A stretch of 48,927 nt of DNA from JANRIC01 sp033765345 (GTDB lineage: Bacteria > Bacteroidota > Bacteroidia > Cytophagales > Microscillaceae). Position 1 is the stretch's first letter; every line of letters starts with the position of its first letter. This document shows, piece after piece, positions 16,644 to 25,906 of this stretch. The stretch lies in NCBI GenBank assembly GCA_033765345.1, contig JANRIC010000177.1:1-48927 (forward strand). Reading direction: 5' to 3'. The notes below the pieces were generated by a model. The model ran no database searches and was not told where the DNA came from. It saw nothing but the letters and a program-made list of their open reading frames with translations. The position numbers and the translations under genes were made by a program.

Positions 16644-17673
16644 AGATCATCACCGGTTCGACGGCTGTTCCCTCTGGAAAAGGTTTAGGATCGACATAGA
16701 CCACCTGATCTATGAGCAACACTTGGTAGGTAGCTACTTTTTCGGTAAAAGGCGGCGGAGAAGACCCATTATGGGGTAAATATTGATATCCGTGCCAGGG
16801 GCAGGTAATGCATCCATCTACAATTTTGCCTTCACCCAGCGGACCGTTTTGATGCTTACATATATTGGAAATGGCCGAGAGTTTATGATCGTATTTGAAT
16901 ACAGCAATACTTTCTTTGCCGATATGAACGATTTTAGCACGGTTTTCAGGGATTTCGTCCAATGCAGCTACTTTTACAAAACCATTCTCGATGAATTGAT
17001 GCCTCTGATGATCCTTGCGACCTTCTTTAAAACCTGCCACCAAATGCAAGGTAATAATCACCATCAGCCCCACTCCCAACATAGAAGACAATACCGGAGA
17101 TTGCTCCATCTGATAAGCCCCAAGCATCACGTGCATAATCACCAATGCATAAGCCCAGTAAACGAGCATGTGCAAAGTTTTCCAGACCTTTGGATCAAGA
17201 TTTTTGAGCCAAAAATCGTGACTACTGGCAGCCATCATAAAAAGAATCAATAAAGCCACAAAACCAAGTGTCTGAAAAGGAAAATCTACAAAGGAATGAT
17301 ATTGTAGATTGGAAGTAAAAAGCGAGAAAAGTGGATTTACATTCCCAGAACCATGAAACCAAAATAGAGAAAAAATCCCGTGAAATGCCGCCACCAAAAA
17401 CATGCTCACCCCAAGATGCCTTCTGTTATAAAGCAAAGGCAAAAATCTACGATCAATCCTTGCCAAAGGCCCGATACAAAGGATGATGTGCAACATCAAC
17501 ACTGCCAGCGTAGCCGTGGTACGGATGATGAGTGTAGACGGTGCTATCTCGGGATGATAAACCACGTTAAGCCCGATAAAAATTACACAATACACCAAGA
17601 TTGCACCTAAAATCACAAAATCATACATTCTTTTTTGGCGATTCCAAAGAACCGGTTTATAACCTACACTCAT
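16636..17673 (-). CDS. Ferric-reductase-like membrane protein fused to a Rieske domain
   Basis: 345 residues. The first 215 form about six membrane helices of the ferric-reductase-like (heme b) type, with His-bearing helices LMLHIILCIGPL, MFLVAAFHGIFS and TLHMLVYWAYALVIMHV. The C-terminal 110 residues are a Rieske [2Fe-2S] domain with the ligand pairs CKH (about 272-274) and CPWH (about 292-295). The protein should pass electrons between a quinol or heme site in the membrane and the Rieske cluster. The direction and partner are not known. It starts 4 bp after the preceding small membrane gene and overlaps the next one by 8 nt, so all four genes are probably made together. Confidence 0.9.
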   Translation of the reverse strand: MSVGYKPVLWNRQKRMYDFVILGAILVYCVIFIGLNVVYHPEIAPSTLIIRTTATLAVLMLHIILCIGPLARIDRRFLPLLYNRRHLGVSMFLVAAFHGIFSLFWFHGSGNVNPLFSLFTSNLQYHSFVDFPFQTLGFVALLILFMMAASSHDFWLKNLDPKVWKTLHMLVYWAYALVIMHVMLGAYQMEQSPVLSSMLGVGLMVIITLHLVAGFKEGRKDHQRHQFIENGFVKVAALDEIPENRAKIVHIGKESIAVFKYDHKLSAISNICKHQNGPLGEGKIVDGCITCPWHGYQYLPHNGSSPPPFTEKVATYQVLLIDQVVYVDPKPFPEGTAVEPVMIYG

Positions 17674-17677
17674 ACAT

Positions 17678-18109
17678 TTATTTTAACTTAGTTGGATAAG
17701 CAGTTTTACCATTCAAAGGAGAATAAAAGAAAATTCCCTGGATATTCTCATCGAATATCTGGAAACGATACAAACCCACAGCCCCAAGAGGTGCTAACAA
17801 GGTATTGCCCTGAGGATTGAGCTCTCCAGTAATATTCAAATAAAGGAGCGGTGCGGGCAATTTGACGGGTTTTTTGAGTAAAAGCTCAAGTTGATGCCGA
17901 TTTTGTTTATCCTCCCGAAGATTTATTTTTAGATTTTCATTTTCTACTTCCTTCAAGATGGTGGGATATGCCTCCGGTAATTCACTCAATATGGATTCCT
18001 GAACAGGCTTTGGCGGATGAACCCGAAGAGCCGCTACAAAACCAACTGACAAGAGAATACCAAGTGCTACCCAATGAATACGGTGTCTTTTTCTTAATGA
18101 GCTAATCAT
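17678..18109 (-). CDS. Small membrane-anchored hypothetical protein
   Basis: 143 residues with a basic N-terminus, one hydrophobic helix (IHWVALGILLSVGFVAALRV) and an extracytoplasmic domain of about 110 residues rich in Leu and Pro. No family is recognised. It overlaps the upstream 73-residue gene by 4 nt (ATGA) and ends 4 bp before the ferric-reductase/Rieske gene, so it is probably an accessory subunit of that complex. Confidence 0.78.
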   Translation of the reverse strand: MISSLRKRHRIHWVALGILLSVGFVAALRVHPPKPVQESILSELPEAYPTILKEVENENLKINLREDKQNRHQLELLLKKPVKLPAPLLYLNITGELNPQGNTLLAPLGAVGLYRFQIFDENIQGIFFYSPLNGKTAYPTKLK

Positions 18110-18327
18110 AAACCTTTATTTTTTTTACTGATAGACCATTTTCGCCATAATATCACCCAAAATGCGATACTTCCGGGGAATAGAAGTAATTTCACACCCC
18201 AACCTGCCTCCGCAGCATCAGGATCAACTACTGATAAGCCTTTAAAAATAAAAAAAAGGGCAAATACAAAACCGATCACAAAATACAAAGCCAAAAAGCT
18301 TAATAAAATAATGATAAAGAAGATCAT
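18106..18327 (-). CDS. Small two-helix membrane protein, first gene of the Rieske operon
   Basis: A 73-residue protein with a long N-terminal hydrophobic helix (about 1-30), a short loop (DPDAAEAGWG), a second helix (FPGSIAFWVILW) and a basic tail. No family is assigned. It is the first gene of the tightly packed operon running to 15747, and the promoter should lie in 18328-18630. Confidence 0.72.
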   Translation of the reverse strand: MIFFIIILLSFLALYFVIGFVFALFFIFKGLSVVDPDAAEAGWGVKLLLFPGSIAFWVILWRKWSISKKNKGL

Positions 18328-18630
18328 GAGTAATTATTTGATTGCATGTGAATTCAAGCAGCAATGTCTGCATTATTTGTCTTTCTTCCAAAGAAAAAAT
18401 TCAGCCTAGTCTTTTACTTTTCCTCGAACGACAGGGCAAATTTCCTCATTTGGTACGCTGAGTATTGTCATATATCGGACAATCAATCTTGAATAGGGCG
18501 GTTTTCGAGTAAAAAATCCTGTTATTTCAGCAAAAAAATTACGAAGATAATTTCTATCACGAAGTTAGCTTCTACAAGAGCCATGAATATACGTATCTTG
18601 GGTTAAAAACTTTATATAAACCGATTGGAT
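18328..18630. other. Divergent promoter region
   Basis: About 300 bp between the divergently transcribed Rieske operon and the STAS-like gene. I see no gene and no strong hairpin. A TATCTTGG stretch near 18594-18601 resembles the phylum's -7 box and is about 30 bp before the plus-strand start, but the match is imperfect. Confidence 0.4.
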
Positions 18631-19056
18631 ATGCATATTTCAGGAAAGATACTGTTTGAGACAAACTTCTGCAAAACCACCTGGGCAGAGGAAGAAAATA
18701 TCATGTATGTCTTGTGGAAAGAAAAAACCTTGACCATGCACGATGACCAATTTAAAGAACACTTATTGAGTTTTGCCAAGTTTGTACAGCAATACCAAGT
18801 AGAAAATATATTTGTAGATACCCAACATTGTTTTTATACCATCGGTCTTAATATTCAAAAATGGCATGATGACGTAATTGTGCCTCTTTATCTGGAAGGT
18901 GGCTTGAAAAAAATGGCTTTTTTGACTTCTTTAGATTTTTATTCCCAAATTTCACACGAACAATCTTTTCAGGAGTTTAACAGCCGTAAACTGTGGGTAA
19001 AGTTTTTTGATAATGCCAATCAGGCTTTTAAATGGTTAATGAACGGCTTGTCGTAG
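18631..19056 (+). CDS. STAS/SpoIIAA-like small protein
   Basis: About 141 residues from the ATG at 18631. The pattern (KILFETNFCKTTWAEEENIM, then a strand ending VENIFVDTQ and a helix toward the C-terminus) fits the SpoIIAA/STAS-like fold common in Cytophagia, but there is no diagnostic motif. It has no signal peptide and stands alone, convergent with the M23 peptidase gene. A partner role for one of the phosphatases is only a possibility. Confidence 0.7.
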   Translation: MHISGKILFETNFCKTTWAEEENIMYVLWKEKTLTMHDDQFKEHLLSFAKFVQQYQVENIFVDTQHCFYTIGLNIQKWHDDVIVPLYLEGGLKKMAFLTSLDFYSQISHEQSFQEFNSRKLWVKFFDNANQAFKWLMNGLS

Positions 19057-19168
19057 AGGCGTAGACACCAGCAAGGGCGACAGAAGATAGAAAACTCTAG
19101 AGAACGGTAGCTTATAATTTTTAATTCATTTGGTTCTATCTATTGCGTAAGTTCCCAAAGGCAATATT

Positions 19169-19864
19169 TTATTGTAATCCTGGAACATTCAAAATCAAGT
19201 TCGGATTCGGGCAATTATTCAGGTAAAATAAACGTTCGGCTTTGCTTGCTACACCGATGAAATCCCCTTTTTTGCCGAGCATATCCCGGATGAGCTGGAA
19301 ATGCAGGTGGGGAGTCCAGTGTCCGTTGACTTCCACATCGCCGATTTCGGCAATTTTTTCGCCCTTGTTGAAGATTTTCCCTTCAAAAAGCCCTGCCAGC
19401 GACTCCCGGCTCAGATGCCCATACAGGGTATAAAATGCCGTTCCATCGAGTTCGTGCTCTAGAATGATCGTTGGTCCGTAATCCCCAAAACGGTCATTAT
19501 CCTGAAAACTATGCACTTTGGCGGTTAAGGGAGCGTAGATTGGCGTTCCGGCGGTCATCCAAATATCAATCCCTAGATGCACCGACCTTGAGCCACCTTC
19601 GGTATCAAAAACGGAGCTTTTTTGGTAGACAAGCCGCTCTTCGTCATACCCCCCTACACCGGCTTTGGCTTGGGCGGCTGCAAGTTTGCCAAAAATATAG
19701 TTGTTCATCTGAGTAACGTTGCTCAAGTCAAACTTTCCCAATTCAGGATTTTGGGCTGTAAAATCAAATACCACATAATTATCCCGTTGAAAATCGACAT
19801 CTACCACTCGATCAAAGCTCTCCTGGTGTTTTTTTAAAGTTTCTATCAGGTCTATGGATGACAT
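19169..19864 (-). CDS. M23 family metallopeptidase
   Basis: 231 residues with an intact LytM/M23 zinc site: HLGIDIW provides the first His and Asp, and HWTPHLHFQL provides the HxH. There is no clear signal peptide. The N-terminal 80 residues precede the domain without a known motif, as in the M23 domains that accompany class III aminotransferases. The likely substrate is peptidoglycan cross-links, but a cytoplasmic location would argue otherwise. It lies 149 bp downstream of the photolyase on the same strand. Confidence 0.85.
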   Translation of the reverse strand: MSSIDLIETLKKHQESFDRVVDVDFQRDNYVVFDFTAQNPELGKFDLSNVTQMNNYIFGKLAAAQAKAGVGGYDEERLVYQKSSVFDTEGGSRSVHLGIDIWMTAGTPIYAPLTAKVHSFQDNDRFGDYGPTIILEHELDGTAFYTLYGHLSRESLAGLFEGKIFNKGEKIAEIGDVEVNGHWTPHLHFQLIRDMLGKKGDFIGVASKAERLFYLNNCPNPNLILNVPGLQ

Positions 19865-20013
19865 TTTTTATTTTATAGGTAGCCTTCAATAAATTTCGTT
19901 GGTTCATCTGACATTTTAACAAATACTTGGGTAAAAACACCTTTGTAGACATATTTCATCACACGAAGTTGGACAAAAAACTCCAACGACAGGCTTATTT
20001 TCTTCCTTCTCGG

Positions 20014-21345
20014 CTATCCATTATTCAAAGCTTCTTTGTAGGTTTTCAAAGCCCTTTCACGGGCAAATTTATGCTCCACAATGGGTTTGGGATAAGAGAA
20101 TTGGTTGAGTTCGGGAATCCAGTGTTTGATGTATTGTAGTTTTGGATCAAACTTCTCCGTTTGGGCTGTCGGATTAAAAATCCTGAAATAAGGCGCAGCA
20201 TCACAGCCAGAGCTTGCAGCCCACTGCCAGCCGCCGTTATTGGCAGAGAGGTCAAAATCCAAGAGTTTTTTGGCAAAATAAGCTTCACCCCAACGCCAGT
20301 CGATGAGCAGGTGCTTGGTCAGGAAGCTGGCCGTAATCATACGTACGCGATTATGCATAAAACCCGTTGCGTTGAGTTCGCGCATACCTGCATCTACGAT
20401 AGGGTAGCCGGTACGTCCTTGGCACCAGGCGGCAAAACCTTCGGGATCGTTGCGCCAGGGGATTCGGTCATAGTCAGGCTTAAAAGATCGATCTGCTACG
20501 TGGGGAAATTGAGAGAGAATCATCATATAAAAATCCCGCCAGATGAGTTCATTGAGCCAGTTTTCGTTGAGAGGAAGGGCTTTTTGTACCAACTTACGGA
20601 TGCTGACTGTGCCAAAGCGCAGGTGTACACTGAGGCGTGTAGTACCTTGAATGGCTGGAAAATTGCGTTTTTCGGCATAATTCTGAATGATTTCATCCCG
20701 TAGTTCTTTATCTGGAAAGGGTTCGCCTAAGGCTTTGAAGTTCATTGCTTCAAGAGAAATCAGTTCTAGTGAAAGGGCTGAATGTCCTTTTTTGAGCAGA
20801 TTGGCAAAATATTTTTCGGTTGGGTACGATTTAATATAAAAATCATTGAGTTTATCCTTCCATTTACGGCTGTAAGGAGTAAAGACAGTATATACCGTAT
20901 TTTGGCCGCTAAGAACTTCTTTTTTCTCAAAAATACACTGGTCTTTATAACTGTGAAAGGGGATGCTTTGAGCATGTAGGAATTCGGATACTTCTTTGTC
21001 TCTTTGGAGTGCATAAGGTTCGTAATCGTGGTTGGTATAAACGGCAGCCACAGGAAACTCTTCGGTAAGTTTTTTAAAAATCTCAAGAGGTTTGCCGTAC
21101 TCGACTCGGATATCTGAATCCCATGCTCGAAGTTGGGTTTTTAGCTCCTGAATGGCATGGTGGATAAACTCTACCCTGCGGTCTGCCCTATCTTCTAACT
21201 TATCCAGAATATCCCGATCAAAAATAAATAAAGGCAACACTGAATTTGTGTTTTTGAGAGCTTGATAGAGTCCGGCATTGTCGTAGAGGCGTAAGTCTCT
21301 TCTGAACCAGAAGATAGAGACGGGAGGCGTTGAAATGACGGTCAT
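20014..21345 (-). CDS. phr: Deoxyribodipyrimidine photolyase
   Basis: 443 residues, the usual length for a class I cyclobutane-pyrimidine-dimer photolyase. The N-terminal antenna domain begins with WFRRDLRLYDNAGL. The C-terminal FAD domain has TRLSVHLRFGTVS, RTGYPIVDAGMREL, GFMHNRVRM, DWRWGEAYFA and the NNGGWQWAASSG signature. The enzyme uses light to split thymine dimers with FADH-. The start codon lies 2 bp after the stop of the upstream NfeD-like gene, so they are co-transcribed, which is an unusual pairing. Confidence 0.96.
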   Translation of the reverse strand: MTVISTPPVSIFWFRRDLRLYDNAGLYQALKNTNSVLPLFIFDRDILDKLEDRADRRVEFIHHAIQELKTQLRAWDSDIRVEYGKPLEIFKKLTEEFPVAAVYTNHDYEPYALQRDKEVSEFLHAQSIPFHSYKDQCIFEKKEVLSGQNTVYTVFTPYSRKWKDKLNDFYIKSYPTEKYFANLLKKGHSALSLELISLEAMNFKALGEPFPDKELRDEIIQNYAEKRNFPAIQGTTRLSVHLRFGTVSIRKLVQKALPLNENWLNELIWRDFYMMILSQFPHVADRSFKPDYDRIPWRNDPEGFAAWCQGRTGYPIVDAGMRELNATGFMHNRVRMITASFLTKHLLIDWRWGEAYFAKKLLDFDLSANNGGWQWAASSGCDAAPYFRIFNPTAQTEKFDPKLQYIKHWIPELNQFSYPKPIVEHKFARERALKTYKEALNNG

Positions 21346-21347
21346 AC

Positions 21348-22709
21348 CTAATTCCGTTTTACCATTAAAGAAGTACCTTCTTGACTAATGACTACCACTT
21401 CAGAATCTTTATCGATATAATCTCCCTGGGTATAGGCATCATAAAGCGTTTCTTCTATCATAATTTTCCCACTTGGGCGCAGTACAGTGTATGCTTTGCC
21501 GACCTTTCCCAAAAGTTCTTCGGTATAGGTATTGGCAGAGTAACCTTCGTCTTTGTCCATAGAGCTTTGTAGAGAAATTTGTTTGAAGCGTTTGCTACGC
21601 AGGAGTTGGGGCATGGCCAAGAACACGAAGATAGTACCGCCGATGGTGCCTAGGGCTACGGCAATGAGCGAATTGAAAATCTCAGTAGTGGTAATAAACT
21701 GAAAGTCAAAGCCTTTATTATCAAGCATCATCAGTGCCAAGGCTCCAATGGTCAGTGCAATCCCGGAAATACCCACGAATCCGAAACCGGGAATGATAAA
21801 AATCTCCACGAGTAAAAGCAAAACACCGATGATCAAAAGCATCAGTTCCCAGTTAGCTGCCAAACCAGTAATATAATACGGTACAAAATATAAAAGAGAG
21901 GCTAAGATAGCTGCTACAAGAGGGAAACCAATTCCAGGAGTTTGCATTTCAAAATAAATTCCGCCGAGGATGACCAACAGCAAAATACCGCTTATATAAG
22001 GATTCAGAAAAAACTGGACGATTTTCTCGATCGTACTTAGTTTATAAGTAATGAGTTTATAGTTGTTGATTTGGTTACGTTGCAGAATATCTGAGATAGA
22101 TTTGACCTTTGCTTCACAATAGCCGTTTTTGATGGCTTCGTCTGTGGAAAAGGTAAGTACTTTACCCGCCTCGGTGATGCCTTCTATCTCGATGCGTTCG
22201 TCTACCATAGCTTCTGCAATTTGAGGATCACGTCCTTTGGCAGATGCAGTGGAGCGCATTTTTCCACGCATATACGACTGGTATTTATCGGGAGCAGCTT
22301 TGCCGTCGCCAGTCACCACGGTAGCTGCGCCAAAGGTAGCCGCTTCGGTCATATAAATGCTATCGCAGGCTATGGAAATCCAGGCTCCTGCCGAACCTGC
22401 GTTGTTGTTAATAAAAACCCAGATTGGTTTTTTTAATTTCAGCAAGGCGGAGACGATTTCGTCGGCATTATCCAACCTGCCGCCATAGGTATTCATATTG
22501 AGGAGGATATAATCGGCCTTGATATTTTCGGCTTCTTCAAGGGCAAGCTTTACGTAGCGAGCCATTTGAGGGTTGATGGCATCTCTGATTTCAAGCACCA
22601 TCACGCTGGTTTTTTGAGCCAGGGCAGAGGAGATATGCAAAGTAAAGAAACCTATCAAAATGCTCAAAAAAAATGAAAATTTATGCAAATAATGAGGGAG
22701 TGTTTTCAT
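21348..22709 (-). CDS. NfeD-type membrane-bound ClpP-class protease
   Basis: About 453 residues from an internal ATG at 22709 that starts a signal peptide (MKTLPHYLHKFSF). A ClpP/SppA-like serine protease domain follows, with WVFINNNAGSAGAWISIACD and TFGAATVV. After it come about five membrane helices (210-375) and a C-terminal NfeD OB-fold (GKVGKAYTVLRPSGKIMIEE). Relatives act with SPFH/stomatin proteins in membrane quality control. No stomatin gene is adjacent here; the next gene is a photolyase. An earlier ATG at 22724 would only add MDEQT. Confidence 0.92.
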   Translation of the reverse strand: MKTLPHYLHKFSFFLSILIGFFTLHISSALAQKTSVMVLEIRDAINPQMARYVKLALEEAENIKADYILLNMNTYGGRLDNADEIVSALLKLKKPIWVFINNNAGSAGAWISIACDSIYMTEAATFGAATVVTGDGKAAPDKYQSYMRGKMRSTASAKGRDPQIAEAMVDERIEIEGITEAGKVLTFSTDEAIKNGYCEAKVKSISDILQRNQINNYKLITYKLSTIEKIVQFFLNPYISGILLLVILGGIYFEMQTPGIGFPLVAAILASLLYFVPYYITGLAANWELMLLIIGVLLLLVEIFIIPGFGFVGISGIALTIGALALMMLDNKGFDFQFITTTEIFNSLIAVALGTIGGTIFVFLAMPQLLRSKRFKQISLQSSMDKDEGYSANTYTEELLGKVGKAYTVLRPSGKIMIEETLYDAYTQGDYIDKDSEVVVISQEGTSLMVKRN

Positions 22710-22864
22710 AGTCTGTTCGTCCATATTTCTCTTTGTAAATTACGAAATTATTTTCTGAGTGAATATAATTCAGGATTTTTTTTCATTGAGAAAAATATTT
22801 TTCGTGCGATTTGCCAATATTAACAAATTATTGTTTAATTTTAAAACATGATAGGGAAGTCTTG

Positions 22865-22915
22865 CCGGAATGTTTTTTTGTCATGTATGACAAAAAATTT
22901 GTAACAAAAGTCCGG
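22865..22915. promoter_or_regulatory. Nested palindrome in a divergent promoter region
   Basis: A 10-bp perfect stem, TTTTTTGTCA / TGACAAAAAA with a TGTA loop (22874-22897), is framed by an outer CCGGA (22865-22869) and TCCGG (22911-22915). It lies between the divergent NfeD gene and the LysM gene, where a terminator for either gene would make no sense. A regulator operator or 5'-leader element for the LysM gene is more likely. Confidence 0.5.
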
Positions 22916-22981
22916 TAATTGAGTAATTTAACTATTAAAACAATTTAAGAGCTTCTTTGTTTGCCATAAAAAATAAGAACT

Positions 22982-25228
22982 ATGAAATTAGTAAAGCTTT
23001 TTTCCTGCCTGTTGATCGGAAGTATTTTCTTCTTCCCGACAAACAGCTTTGCCCAAAAACTCAGAATTGAAAGCCAGGATGGACAAAAATACATCATTCA
23101 CAAAGTCCAATCCAAAGAAACCGTATACTCCATCTCCAAAACCTATGACGTGGAGCAGAGCGAGATCACTCGCCTTAATCCTTCCGTAGCCCAAGTACTC
23201 AAAGTGGGCGAAGAAATCCGCATCCCCTACGCACCTGATGTCAATGTTCCTAAGCTGACCAGCAGTTCGGAAGAAGAAGATAAAAAACACATCGTTCAAA
23301 AAGGTGAATGGCTTAGTCAGATCGCTCGTAAATATGAAGTAAGTTTAGAAGAACTCAAAGAATGGAACAAACTTGAAGAGGAAACACTCAAACCAGGTCA
23401 GGAGCTTATTGTAGGGGTTGCATCAAGTAAAACCACCAAAAAAACTACCCCCAACAATAAAACTACCGTCGCTAAAAATACAGGTACTACCTCTCCCAAC
23501 AAAACCAATCAGGATTCTAAAATCACACTTAAAACTGGCCTGACGAAAGAAATAATACATACCGTAGAAAAAGGGCAGAGTCTTGCTTCTCTCAAAAGAG
23601 ATTATGGCGTGAGTATGGCCGAAATCCGCGAATGGAATAACCTCGAGGAAGATGCCGTACTTAAAATCGGACAAAAAATTGTGATTCGTCAAAACCCCGA
23701 TCAAACCGATACCAACAATAATAATACAGCCGTAGCTAACAATACAAACACAAATCCTAAAACTTTTAGCGGCAACAATACCAATAATATTCCCAATACC
23801 AATACAAATACCGGAAATACCGCAGACCCCTTTGGAGCGCTAAACAATACTGGAGGCAATACCACAAACACCACCAACACCGATAATCCCTTTGCTACGC
23901 TCGGCAATACCAATACGACTACTTCTACACCCAATAATACCGTATTAACCCAAGGACAGGTACAAAATACCGGACAGTATTCCAGACCTATTACACACAA
24001 TGTACAACAAGGAGAAACTATCGACCGGATCGTCAACAAATACAATGTGGCTCGCTCTGATATCAGATTCTGGAATGACTTGCCCAACGATAACTTACGC
24101 ATAGATCAGCCACTCAAGATTTATCTTCCTTACAAGGCGTTTCACCAGGTTAAGCAGGCAGAAACCAAAGAAAGTATTGCTAATTTTTACAAAGTACAAC
24201 CGATTCAGATTGAAATTTGGAATAATTTACGAACACCTACCGGTCCATTACCTATCAGTGTAGGTCAAAATTTAGTTCTTTATCTGCCTACAGGTCCTCG
24301 CCCCAATGGTTTGCCCAGTCCCCCGGATGTAGGTCAATACAATAGCAATAATAATCAGTTTGTCAATACCAATACCCAAGCCCAAAATCAAAATACTTGG
24401 ACGAATAATACAAACAATGATCCCTTTGGCAATAACCAAAATCAGAACACTTTCAACAACAATAATACGTATCCTAATTATACTCAAGGTACTACTACGA
24501 CCGCACAGCCTCAATATCATACCGTAAGCAACAATGAAACACTTGCAGATTTGGGTAGATTTTATCGTGTAGACCCCAACAAAATCGTAGAGTGGAATAA
24601 CTTAGGAACAAACTATGCCCTAAGCCCTGGACAACGTTTGCTTATTTATGCTGAGAACCCAAATGGGTTAAATCGTGGAGGAAATACTAATTTTAATAAT
24701 AATACCTCCACTCCAAACACAAATAATCCTTTTAATAATCCCTACAACGGTACTCCTTATAATACTACAAATCCTTATGATCAGGGAGCTTATCCGGGTA
24801 CTTCATTCAACAATAACAATACAATCAACAATACTAAAACCACTAACTTTGGAAGCCAAACCGACCCGGGTTATAACAATAACTCGAATGTATTCAGAGG
24901 CTCCAATAACAACGCTACGGATTATCAATCAGTGACTGGTGGGAATACTTACAATAATTCAAAACCTGTTACAGAAAGCGGTTTTGGAGAAGTGATCAGA
25001 AATATTCAGGATCCCAAACCTTTTGTGGCTTTGCACCGATCAGCACCTGTGGGTACATTGATTACGGTAAAAAATCAGGCCAACGGCAGAACTGTAGTCG
25101 TAACGGTATTAGGACCTTTGAACAATGCCGATGCAGGTACGATCATTCAGATGACAGAGGCTTCTTATATACGTTTGGGAGCGATACAGTCTAAATTCCC
25201 CGTAGAATTGTATTATACTTCCAAATAA
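22982..25228 (+). CDS. Six-LysM secreted protein with C-terminal RlpA-like barrel
   Basis: 748 residues. A signal peptide (about 1-25, ending TNSFAQ) is followed by LysM domains at about 37-82, 101-148, 190-235, 337-382, 385-430 and 510-555. Each has the typical core, such as HTVEKGQSLASLKRDYGVSM followed by WNNL. They are joined by linkers very rich in Asn and Thr. The C-terminal 85 residues form a double-psi barrel related to RlpA (ALHRSAPVGTLITVKNQ, then VTVLGPLN). His685 of the barrel is kept, but the Asp expected in the R-x-N-D-R-G-P motif of active RlpA is absent. The protein should bind peptidoglycan, probably as a scaffold. The gene is monocistronic, ended by a strong terminator. Confidence 0.92.
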   Translation: MKLVKLFSCLLIGSIFFFPTNSFAQKLRIESQDGQKYIIHKVQSKETVYSISKTYDVEQSEITRLNPSVAQVLKVGEEIRIPYAPDVNVPKLTSSSEEEDKKHIVQKGEWLSQIARKYEVSLEELKEWNKLEEETLKPGQELIVGVASSKTTKKTTPNNKTTVAKNTGTTSPNKTNQDSKITLKTGLTKEIIHTVEKGQSLASLKRDYGVSMAEIREWNNLEEDAVLKIGQKIVIRQNPDQTDTNNNNTAVANNTNTNPKTFSGNNTNNIPNTNTNTGNTADPFGALNNTGGNTTNTTNTDNPFATLGNTNTTTSTPNNTVLTQGQVQNTGQYSRPITHNVQQGETIDRIVNKYNVARSDIRFWNDLPNDNLRIDQPLKIYLPYKAFHQVKQAETKESIANFYKVQPIQIEIWNNLRTPTGPLPISVGQNLVLYLPTGPRPNGLPSPPDVGQYNSNNNQFVNTNTQAQNQNTWTNNTNNDPFGNNQNQNTFNNNNTYPNYTQGTTTTAQPQYHTVSNNETLADLGRFYRVDPNKIVEWNNLGTNYALSPGQRLLIYAENPNGLNRGGNTNFNNNTSTPNTNNPFNNPYNGTPYNTTNPYDQGAYPGTSFNNNNTINNTKTTNFGSQTDPGYNNNSNVFRGSNNNATDYQSVTGGNTYNNSKPVTESGFGEVIRNIQDPKPFVALHRSAPVGTLITVKNQANGRTVVVTVLGPLNNADAGTIIQMTEASYIRLGAIQSKFPVELYYTSK

Positions 25229-25260
25229 ATTGATATTTTTAACAGTAAAAATTTTGTTTA

Positions 25261-25298
25261 GGCGTATGATAAAATTTTATCATACGTCTTTTTTTTTA
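25261..25298 (+). terminator. Strong intrinsic terminator
   Basis: A 24-nt perfect palindrome at 25263-25286 (cgtatgataaaa and its complement) is followed by TC and nine Ts (25289-25297). It lies 34 bp after the LysM gene stop and separates that gene from the next barrel/LysM gene. Confidence 0.9.
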
Positions 25299-25371
25299 TG
25301 GATAAAATTATGTAAATATAAACACTATTTTATTTGAATATCATTGAACCTTGATTTATAAATTATTGATT

Positions 25372-25869
25372 ATGAGATATTTTATAGTGCTTATTTTATT
25401 CGTATCCGCTTTTATTTCAGAAAACGCCCAGGCTCAGTCTAAATTTTATGAACGCGGACTGGCAGAAATCATCCCTGACGGGCAAAAAACGGGTAAAAAC
25501 CTGGCACTGCACCGTAGCCTACCCGTGGGGAAAAAAATCGGTGTGCGTAATCCAGTCAACGGACGTGTAATCACCATAGAGATCGTGGGTCGCCTGCCCG
25601 ATACAGGAGCCAATGAAAAAATTATTTTGAAAGTATCCGAAGCAGCCTATCGTCAGTTGTTGGCCAGTGGGCGGCGTTTTGCCGTAGAGCTTTTTGATGC
25701 CCCGCAAGCAAGTAAAATCACCCACGAAGTCACAAAAGGCGAAACGCTTTATAGCATCGCCAAAAAATATAAGGTTAGTGTGGATGAAGTCAAAGAATGG
25801 AACAATCTGGAAGATAATACCATCAGTGAAGGGCAAAAGCTGACCATTGTCCGCAAAGCAGGCAATTAA
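25372..25869 (+). CDS. RlpA-like barrel plus single LysM, secreted
   Basis: About 165 residues from the ATG at 25372; a TTG at 25351 is less likely. A signal peptide ends in AQAQS. A barrel domain (about 25-105) has ALHRSLPVGKKIGVRNP and EIVGRLPDTG, and again lacks the NDRGP motif of lytic RlpA. One well-formed LysM (HEVTKGETLYSIAKKYKVSV, then WNNL) closes the protein. It is a compact paralogue of the 748-residue protein with the domain order reversed, and it lies 37 bp before the multi-barrel gene, probably in the same transcript. Confidence 0.9.
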   Translation: MRYFIVLILFVSAFISENAQAQSKFYERGLAEIIPDGQKTGKNLALHRSLPVGKKIGVRNPVNGRVITIEIVGRLPDTGANEKIILKVSEAAYRQLLASGRRFAVELFDAPQASKITHEVTKGETLYSIAKKYKVSVDEVKEWNNLEDNTISEGQKLTIVRKAGN

Positions 25870-25906
25870 AGTGTGTTTTTTCTGTAAACTTTACCTAAAA
25901 CTTAAA

